In this document: piece by piece, positions 31,251 through 37,391 of the stretch
How the letters are laid out: every line of letters starts with the position of its first letter
Position numbering within the stretch: position 1 is the stretch's first letter
From: Vibrio sp. JPW-9-11-11
GTDB lineage: Bacteria; Pseudomonadota; Gammaproteobacteria; Enterobacterales; Vibrionaceae
DNA: 64,000 nt
Assembly: GCF_013369335.1 (NCBI RefSeq)
Contig: NZ_SZQJ01000005.1
Location: forward strand, 496,001 to 560,000
Reading direction: 5' to 3'
Translations under genes and position numbers: made by a program
Notes under the pieces: model-generated
Databases searched by the model: none
What the model was told of the DNA's origin: nothing
The model's input: the letters and a program-made list of their open reading frames with translations, nothing else

Positions 31251-33146
31251 ATGCCAGATTCTCCCCCTTTTTTGATTGCCGGACCAATATTGCGCAAAGC
31301 CGCTGGCGATGAGTTGGTATTTTGGTTAGTGACGCGCGAGCCACTGAAAGGAGAGTTCACACTATGCCGCAGCGGCCAAGTACTGTTTCGCTATCAACTC
31401 GAACAACTCGAACCGATTCAAGTTGGCAAACAGTGCTTTGTCACTCTCGCCCAGTTCAAGGGCCAGTTCCCTCTCGATTGCACACTGAGCTATCAGTTCG
31501 ATACTCAGTTTGGTTCGCTCAGCGAGCGCTACCCGCACTTGTTGTACCCTGGTGAATCTGAACTGAACTTCACGATATCCAGCAAAGCCGACTATGTGAT
31601 GCATGGCTCTTGTCGCAATCCACACTATCCTAGCGATGACGCCTTGGTTCGCAGTGACGAGAAGGTGGCAGCCTTGACGGTTGAAGAGCGTCCTGATTTA
31701 TTGATGATGAGTGGCGATCAGATCTACGCCGATCATGTTGCTGGACCAATGCTGGATGCCATCATCCAAACCATTGAACTGCTCGGATTGCCCAACGAGC
31801 GCTTCAAACAGGCTCCCGTGTCAAACAGCCAATCGCTGTATACACACCCCGATTGCTACTACGGTCGTGACCGTCTGTTGCCACATCACTATGACGATGG
31901 CCACCTGTTAACTAAGCTGTTCCCGAAACGCAACGCACCTATTTTTACCTCCACCGATGCAGAGAACCACCTCGTGACTTTCAGTGAGTTCTTTGCCATG
32001 TATCTGTTAGTGTGGTCTCCTACCCTGTGGCCCGAACTTAACCTCGGCCGTTTGCGAGATAACGCTTTTGAACATGCTGGCCACACCTTAACCCCAGAAC
32101 TTCAGCAACGTTGGCATGACGAACACCAAGTGATCCGTCAGTTCGTTGCAGGGCTTGATCGCGTTCAACGTTTATTTGCCCATATCCCTACCTATATGAT
32201 CTTTGACGACCACGATATAACGGACGATTGGAACCTCACCATAGGTTGGGAAATGGCCGCTTATGGCAACCCTTTTTCAAAACGAATTATTGGTAACGGG
32301 CTCATCGCCTACTGGTTGTGCCAGGGCTGGGGAAACGAGCCGTCTAATTTTTCACCCCAGTTTGTTCAGCGTGTAAAAGACTTTTTGACCGCGCCCGACA
32401 GCAATAATCATGACCATTTGATTGACCACCTTTACCGATTTGAACAATGGCACTACACCATTGAGCGCTCACCGAAAGTGGTGGTACTCGATACTCGAAC
32501 TCGGCGTTGGCGGTCTGAGTCGCGTATGAATAAACCATCAGGATTAATGGATTGGGAAGCCATGGTTGAATTGCAGCAAGCGCTCCTTCATCAAGATAAA
32601 GTCATTATCGTTTCTGCCGCGCCCATGTTCGGCGTAAAGTTTATTGAAACACTGCAACGCATTGTCACCGCACTTGGTAAACCTTTGATGGTGGATGCCG
32701 AAAACTGGATGGCTCACCGCGGCAGCGCGAACACGCTGCTGAGTATCTTTACTCACACCAAAACACCGACCAACTTCGTGATACTGTCGGGTGATGTTCA
32801 TTACTCATTTGCCTATGACATCACACTTAGATTCAGACGCAACAGCCCCAACATTTACCAAGTGACCTGTAGCGGGTTGAAAAGCCAGTTTCCTGAGCCT
32901 CTACTCGCATTGTGTGATCATGCGGACCGGCTGCTCTACTCGCCGCGATCACCACTCAACTGGTTTACTAAACGCAAACGTCTTAAGGTGAAAAAACGCA
33001 ACCCAAACACACCGGGTCGACGTAGGTTAGTCAATAGCAGCGCGATTGGCGAACTCAAGCTCGACGCGCAAGGTAAACCGCAGCGTATCTCGATTCTGAC
33101 CGGGGATGGGGACGAGTGGGAGTTTTTACCGATAAAAGAAAAGTAA
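31251..33146 (+). CDS. PhoD-like metallophosphatase
   Basis: This 631-residue protein carries a calcineurin-like phosphodiesterase fold of the PhoD-like type. Metal-site motifs are visible in order: MHGSCRNPHY near residue 120, LLMMSGDQIYADH, MIFDDHDITDDWN near 318, and VILSGDVHYSFAYD near 515. The N-terminal 110 residues form a probable beta-sandwich leader. No signal peptide or Tat motif is seen, so unlike classical secreted PhoD it is likely cytoplasmic. The last 60 residues are basic (KRKRLKVKKRNP). The substrate is unknown; it could be a phosphodiester in nucleic acids, lipids or teichoic-like polymers. It is coupled to the small gene before it. Confidence 0.8.
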   Translation: MPDSPPFLIAGPILRKAAGDELVFWLVTREPLKGEFTLCRSGQVLFRYQLEQLEPIQVGKQCFVTLAQFKGQFPLDCTLSYQFDTQFGSLSERYPHLLYPGESELNFTISSKADYVMHGSCRNPHYPSDDALVRSDEKVAALTVEERPDLLMMSGDQIYADHVAGPMLDAIIQTIELLGLPNERFKQAPVSNSQSLYTHPDCYYGRDRLLPHHYDDGHLLTKLFPKRNAPIFTSTDAENHLVTFSEFFAMYLLVWSPTLWPELNLGRLRDNAFEHAGHTLTPELQQRWHDEHQVIRQFVAGLDRVQRLFAHIPTYMIFDDHDITDDWNLTIGWEMAAYGNPFSKRIIGNGLIAYWLCQGWGNEPSNFSPQFVQRVKDFLTAPDSNNHDHLIDHLYRFEQWHYTIERSPKVVVLDTRTRRWRSESRMNKPSGLMDWEAMVELQQALLHQDKVIIVSAAPMFGVKFIETLQRIVTALGKPLMVDAENWMAHRGSANTLLSIFTHTKTPTNFVILSGDVHYSFAYDITLRFRRNSPNIYQVTCSGLKSQFPEPLLALCDHADRLLYSPRSPLNWFTKRKRLKVKKRNPNTPGRRRLVNSSAIGELKLDAQGKPQRISILTGDGDEWEFLPIKEK

Positions 33147-33223
33147 GATTTTTGTCAAATAGGTTGTGATCATTCTCGCTTGCCATTATCTATAACTTAA
33201 CAACACCGACAAAGGCGCACGCT

Positions 33224-33682
33224 ATGCTAAATTCGATCACTAAACTCTTTAAACAGCTGCTAGATGGCGAAGATTTGGGCCAACACAAACTCGACGACCC
33301 CAACTTAGCGATCGCTTGCTTACTGTGTGAAGTGGCAGGCGCCGACCATCAAGTCGACCAGCAAGAGCGCGACGCAAAGCGCCACCTGATACAAAAACTG
33401 CTTGAGCTAGACAGCGGCCAAGCAGAAGCCCTGTTAGCCAGAGCCCAACGCGCAAGCCAAGAGTCAACCTCGCTGTATGATTTCACTTCGCAGTTAAGAA
33501 CGTTAACCCCTGAGGCGCGTTTTCAGCTAGTGCAAGCAATGTGGCAAGTGGCCAACGCGGATGGCAACATTGACCCATTAGAAGACGCGGTGATCCGTAA
33601 AAGCGCCGAGCTCCTCTACGTCGACCACAGTGAGTTTATCCGCGCTAAACTGTCGGCGACGGAAAACACTGCCAAAGACTAA
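33224..33682 (+). CDS. TerB-like protein
   Basis: This 152-residue all-helical protein fits the TerB/tellurite-resistance family: an ICLLCEVAGADHQVD-like first motif (here AIACLLCEVAGADHQVD), then LIQKLLELDSGQAEALL, and the paired motif AMWQVANADGNIDPLEDAVIRKSAELL. The acidic residues in the two ADxxxDxxE-like motifs are those that bind metal in TerB. Stand-alone copies like this are common in marine bacteria, and their role is unclear; tellurite resistance should not be assumed because no other ter genes are nearby. It follows the phosphatase gene by 77 bases and may be co-transcribed. Confidence 0.78.
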   Translation: MLNSITKLFKQLLDGEDLGQHKLDDPNLAIACLLCEVAGADHQVDQQERDAKRHLIQKLLELDSGQAEALLARAQRASQESTSLYDFTSQLRTLTPEARFQLVQAMWQVANADGNIDPLEDAVIRKSAELLYVDHSEFIRAKLSATENTAKD

Positions 33683-33800
33683 CCATCGTCTGCGGGAAAA
33701 TCCCGCCGATGTCGTCACCATTGCGATGTGAATTGCGTTTCCAAGCATCGTGTTGTGGCTACCACAACTCATCGGCTACGCCTAGCATGGCATAAACAAT

Positions 33801-33827
33801 AAAGAGGGAGCCGTTGCTCCCTCTTTT
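33801..33827. terminator. Bidirectional terminator between TerB-like and exonuclease genes
   Basis: Arms AAAGAGGGAGC and GCTCCCTCTTT with a 4-base loop are flanked by A on the left and T on the right. It can serve both converging genes. Confidence 0.85.
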
Positions 33828-33830
33828 CAG

Positions 33831-34361
33831 TCACAGCATAGTCAACGCCAATTTGGCTAAGTTGTATGCGTCGACATAGCCTGAGTGTTGGCGACCTTCC
33901 CACTCAATACCTTTGCTCTCTTGCGCCGCTTTATGTCCGACCCGTTTATCTTTCAATCGGTTTTGAATACGAAACAGTGTGGCTAGGTTAATGAATTCGT
34001 TAAATGGCATCTCGATGCCCTTGTCTTGGCACTCTTTGGCCAAAATGCGGTCATCACGACCCCAAGCTGCATAAATCTTGTTTGCTCCGCCGAAGTTTTT
34101 CACCATCGACTTGATGACTTGTTCAAGCGGACGTCCCTGCTTTTCGACCTTACGTGGAGTAATCCCAGTTAACTGAGAACAAAACAGCGACACCTCATCA
34201 TGGTCAGGTTTGACGTAATATTGAGCGCGCTTGACGATTTCGCCTTTCACCAAGTCGATTTCAGCTAGCCCGACTTCGATGATTTCTCCTGTGGTACCGA
34301 CACCGTTTTCATTCCAACAGCACATCTCTAAATCGAAACACACTACACGGTTATGGTTCAT
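33831..34361 (-). CDS. DEDDh 3'-5' exonuclease, KapD-like
   Basis: This 176-residue protein is a predicted exonuclease of the DnaQ superfamily acting on RNA or DNA ends. ExoI has CFDLEMCCW with Asp10 and Glu12. ExoII includes the Asp of the AWGRDDRIL segment, and ExoIII has HSGYVDAYNLAKL with the catalytic His and Asp, so the DEDDh set is complete. It resembles the KapD/ERI-1-like group. It converges on the TerB-like gene and is divergent from the DUF2760 operon, and nothing in the surroundings shows its substrate. Confidence 0.82.
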   Translation of the reverse strand: MNHNRVVCFDLEMCCWNENGVGTTGEIIEVGLAEIDLVKGEIVKRAQYYVKPDHDEVSLFCSQLTGITPRKVEKQGRPLEQVIKSMVKNFGGANKIYAAWGRDDRILAKECQDKGIEMPFNEFINLATLFRIQNRLKDKRVGHKAAQESKGIEWEGRQHSGYVDAYNLAKLALTML

Positions 34362-34546
34362 GATTGGCCTTTGTTCAGTTTCCGCAAAGCGCGAAATTCT
34401 ACATCAGAAAACGACAAAACTCGAATTCAAGTTACCGATAGATTGATGGCAGCCAATTGAAAGCAAATTATCTGGTACTATACGTCGCTATACCGCCAGG
34501 CAAACATAGTACCTATTGACGGGTAAAACTCAGCGACATTTCGGTT

Positions 34547-34592
34547 AAAAACAGACCAGTTGGGCGCCTAGCGCCCTGATTAGACCTGTTTT
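34547..34592. repeat. Nested inverted repeat in the leader
   Basis: An outer pair AAAACAG and CTGTTTT encloses an inner perfect stem, GGGCGC and GCGCCC with a 3-base loop. The right side reads CTGTTTTA, so the outer stem could make a weak terminator. It lies between the two candidate promoters. Confidence 0.5.
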
Positions 34593-34608
34593 AGTAGCTG
34601 AACACTGG

Positions 34609-34638
34609 CTTGATTATGCTAATATTCGGCCCAATCTA
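34609..34638 (+). promoter_or_regulatory. Candidate sigma-32 (heat-shock) promoter
   Basis: The -35 CTTGAT matches CTTGAA at five of six bases. After 15 bases the -10 CCCAATCT matches CCCCATNT at all but one defined base. It lies about 85 bases upstream of the DUF2760 start and before two Hsp70 genes, which fits a heat-shock promoter. The TATAAT-type alternative here is poor. Confidence 0.55.
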
Positions 34639-34723
34639 ACAGAATAACCAGGCTCCTATTCCAACCCAGAGCCTTCACAGAGATTTGCCCATCTCTGAAA
34701 TCAAAAACTAAAAGAGAAATGTC

Positions 34724-35356
34724 ATGACGTTCGATTTACAAATGATCCCTCAAACGTTCGATATGCTTCACGCAGGCCTAACGGCATCGAGTGTGCTACT
34801 GATGCTCATCGCGGTGTCACGCAAGTCTAAAGTGATTGAAAAAGTGGTCGAAAAGCCAGTGGAAAAAATCGTAGAGATCGAGAAACCTGTCGAGAAAATT
34901 GTCGAAGTTGAAAAAGTGGTTGAAGTCGAAAAAGTGATCGAAAAAGTCGTCGAAGTGGAGTCGAAACTCGCGACTGCTTCGACCGATTCTGCCGCGCAGC
35001 TGCTTTCAATCATGCAGCAAGAGGCGCGTTTAATTGATTTTCTAAAAGAAGACCTGACGACATTCTCTGATGAAGAAGTCGGCGCCGCTGCGCGCGTGAT
35101 CCATAGCGGTGGTCAGAAGGTACTTAGCGACTATGTGACGCTTGAAGCGATTCGTAGCGAGGATGAAGAAACTCGCATTACTGTAGAAGAAGGCTTTAAC
35201 CCGCAACAGGTCCGCCTAACGGGGAATGTCACTGGCGACGCCCCATTCCACGGCACACTGGTCCACAAAGGGTGGAAAGCAAGTGCCATCAACTTACCGA
35301 AATTGGCTGAGAACTACGACGCATCTGTCATTGCGCCAGCCGAGGTAGAGTTGTAA
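34724..35356 (+). CDS. DUF2760 family protein
   Basis: This 210-residue protein matches the DUF2760 family that accompanies divergent Hsp70 genes. A hydrophobic segment at about residues 18-31 (GLTASSVLLMLIAV) suggests a membrane anchor. A charged repeat region of Val-Glu-Lys units at 37-79 follows, probably an extended helix or coiled coil. The conserved domain (about 90-210) starts with LLSIMQQEARLIDFLKEDL and ends in VHKGWKASAINLPKLAENYD. Its stop overlaps the following Hsp70 start by one base (TAATG), so the two are coupled. It is the first gene of the unit, behind a candidate heat-shock promoter. No enzymatic function is known to me; a membrane-tethered partner of the Hsp70s is a guess. 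Confidence 0.85.
   Translation: MTFDLQMIPQTFDMLHAGLTASSVLLMLIAVSRKSKVIEKVVEKPVEKIVEIEKPVEKIVEVEKVVEVEKVIEKVVEVESKLATASTDSAAQLLSIMQQEARLIDFLKEDLTTFSDEEVGAAARVIHSGGQKVLSDYVTLEAIRSEDEETRITVEEGFNPQQVRLTGNVTGDAPFHGTLVHKGWKASAINLPKLAENYDASVIAPAEVEL
34832..34960 (+). repeat. Val-Glu-Lys repeats inside the DUF2760 gene
   Basis: The coding sequence repeats units such as VEKPVEKIVE, VEKVVE and VEKVIEKVVE over residues 37-79. Synonymous codons differ between copies, so the protein repeat looks selected rather than recently slipped. It would give a highly charged helical stalk after the predicted membrane segment. Confidence 0.85.
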
Positions 35357-37281
35357 TGGAACACCAAAACAACCAGCAACACGCAGGTGAGATCCAAAGC
35401 ACAAAGTTCAGCGTCGGCATCGACTTGGGCACGACCCACTGCGTACTTTCTTATGTGGATACACACGACGAAGACTCGCGAGTTGCCGTAATGCCGATTG
35501 CACAATTGACCGCGCCCGGCACCGTCGAAACCCGCTCTCAACTGGGTTCATTTCTATATCAGCCTCACGAGCATGAAATGAACCCCGCATCACGGGTGTT
35601 GCCATGGTCAACAGAACCCAACGCCCTCGTCGGCGCCATCGCGCGTAACTTAGGGGCGAAAACCCCTATTCGTTTAGTGGCGAGTGCAAAGTCGTGGCTT
35701 TGTCATGGCGGTGTAAATCGCCGTGAAGCATTTCTTCCGGCCGGAAGCCCAGTAGAAGTCGAGAAAGTCTCGCCACTGCGCGCAACTGAACTCTACCTCG
35801 AGCACCTCAAGCAGGCATGGGATCATACCCACCCGCAACACCCGCTCGCGGAGCAAGATGTCACCATTACCGTACCTGCATCATTCGACCCAGCGGCGCG
35901 TGATTTAACGGCAGAAGCGGCACGTAACGTGGGTTTGGCTCACCTGACTCTACTTGAAGAACCACAAGCGGCGCTCTATCACTGGATTGATAACAGCAAC
36001 GATACCTGGCGCGATCAGGTGGCTGTCGGCGACATTGTGTTGGTTGTCGATATCGGCGGTGGAACCACAGACTTATCATTGGTCGAAGTGACAGAGCAAG
36101 AGGGTAATCTTAGCCTCAACCGTATCGCGGTCGGCGAACATATCCTGCTAGGCGGCGACAACATGGATCTGGCGCTGGCGTATCGTTTAAAAATGAAACT
36201 CGCTCAAGAGGGCAAAGAGCTTCAGCCATGGCAAATTCAAGCCATGACTCACGCATGCCGTGACGCCAAAGAAGCATTACTTAACGACAGCGAGCTGCAG
36301 GCGGTGCCTATCGTGGTACCAAGTCGTGGCTCAAAACTGCTCGGAGCAACACTCAAGACAGAGCTGACTCAAGATGAAGTTCAACAAACCTTGGTTGAAG
36401 GCTTTTTCCCTCAGGTGGCAATCGACGAACATCCTGTCCAACGCAATCGTGCAGCATTAACCCAAATGGGTCTGCCGTATGCGCAAGACGCCGGGATCAC
36501 TCGCCACATTGCCGCTTTCTTGACCAAGCAAGCCAATGCCCAAGGTGGAGAATCGCAGAGCGAACCTACATTCAACCCGTTCGCTAACATGCCCGGTATG
36601 GGCGGCGAGCAAGCCGCAACGGCGTTTATTAAACCAACCGCCATCTTATTCAATGGCGGTGTGTTGAAATCGAGTCTGCTTGCTCAGCGTTTGGAACAAA
36701 GCATCAACCAATGGCTTGCACAAGCAAGCGCGCCCAATGCAAAGCGCCTCTCTGGGGTCGATTTAGATCTTGCTGTGGCAAGTGGTGCGAGTTACTACGG
36801 CGCGGTTCGTCGCGGTCAAGGCGTGCGTATTCGCGGTGGTATCGCCTCGAGTTATTACGTCGGAATCGAAAGCGCGATGCCTGCCATTCCAGGAATGGCC
36901 CCTCCAATGGAAGCCTTATGTGTCGCGCCATTTGGTATGGAAGAGGGCTCAAGTGTCGACGTTCCAAGTCAAGAATTTGGCTTGGTTATTGGTCAGCCGG
37001 TCAACTTCCAATTCTTTGGTTCAACCGTTCGCCGCGATGATGATGCTGGCACCCACCTTGACCATTGGGGTGACGAGGAGCTTGAAGAACTGCCAGAGAT
37101 TCAAGTCACGTTGCCTGTTTCAGAAGGACGTCGCCAAGGTGAAGTAGTTCCCGTGACATTAGCTTCTCGGGTAACTGAACTGGGCACCCTGTATCTGGAG
37201 GCAATTGCCAGCGACAATGGTCAGAAATGGCATGTTGAGTTTGACGTGCGTGAAGACGCGCAAGCGAACTCAAATCAATAA
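35356..37281 (+). CDS. Divergent Hsp70 chaperone (first of two)
   Basis: This 641-residue protein is an Hsp70 family ATPase, not DnaK itself. The nucleotide-binding motifs are present: VGIDLGTTHCVLSYVD at the N-terminus (phosphate 1), VLVVDIGGGTTDLSLVE near residue 230 (phosphate 2) and FNGGVLKSSLLAQRL near 430 (adenosine). The C-terminal part after about 500 is short and lacks the full DnaK substrate-binding lid and the EEVD-like end. A Gly/Met/Pro-rich stretch near 410 (NPFANMPGMGGEQ) looks like a linker. It is coupled to the DUF2760 gene and shares its upstream promoter. No dedicated DnaJ or GrpE is adjacent, so any cochaperone must come from elsewhere. Confidence 0.88.
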   Translation: MEHQNNQQHAGEIQSTKFSVGIDLGTTHCVLSYVDTHDEDSRVAVMPIAQLTAPGTVETRSQLGSFLYQPHEHEMNPASRVLPWSTEPNALVGAIARNLGAKTPIRLVASAKSWLCHGGVNRREAFLPAGSPVEVEKVSPLRATELYLEHLKQAWDHTHPQHPLAEQDVTITVPASFDPAARDLTAEAARNVGLAHLTLLEEPQAALYHWIDNSNDTWRDQVAVGDIVLVVDIGGGTTDLSLVEVTEQEGNLSLNRIAVGEHILLGGDNMDLALAYRLKMKLAQEGKELQPWQIQAMTHACRDAKEALLNDSELQAVPIVVPSRGSKLLGATLKTELTQDEVQQTLVEGFFPQVAIDEHPVQRNRAALTQMGLPYAQDAGITRHIAAFLTKQANAQGGESQSEPTFNPFANMPGMGGEQAATAFIKPTAILFNGGVLKSSLLAQRLEQSINQWLAQASAPNAKRLSGVDLDLAVASGASYYGAVRRGQGVRIRGGIASSYYVGIESAMPAIPGMAPPMEALCVAPFGMEEGSSVDVPSQEFGLVIGQPVNFQFFGSTVRRDDDAGTHLDHWGDEELEELPEIQVTLPVSEGRRQGEVVPVTLASRVTELGTLYLEAIASDNGQKWHVEFDVREDAQANSNQ

Positions 37282-37293
37282 GCATAATCCGAT

Positions 37294-37317
37294 AACGGCA
37301 CCCTAGGTGCCGTTTTT
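37294..37317 (+). terminator. Terminator-like hairpin between the two Hsp70 genes
   Basis: Perfect arms AACGGCACC and GGTGCCGTT with a 3-base loop are followed by TTTTT. It would end most transcripts after the first Hsp70, so the second gene needs its own promoter in the 75-base gap or depends on read-through. Confidence 0.85.
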
Positions 37318-37391
37318 CTTAGTACCTTTCGCCTAAGCGATATTGTCTGGCTTGTGTTGGTACGAGATAGTTTGAACAAAGGTTTGATTAC

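Larger units (their letters stand above)
34362..34723 (+). promoter_or_regulatory. Long leader region of the DUF2760-Hsp70 cluster
   Basis: This 362-base gap holds no credible gene. A possible sigma-70 promoter has TTGAAA at 34457-34462 and TATACG at 34479-34484, 16 bases apart. A long nested inverted repeat at 34547-34592 follows, and then a sigma-32-like promoter at 34609-34638. The ribosome site AAAGAG is at about 34710. Two promoters with a structure between them would give two mRNA leaders of different length. Confidence 0.4.

Noticed and set aside
34768..35013. Ser/Phe/Thr-rich reading frames on the minus strand over the DUF2760 repeats
   Set aside because: They are mirror readings of the Val-Glu-Lys codons of the DUF2760 gene. 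They have no ribosome site and no family resemblance.
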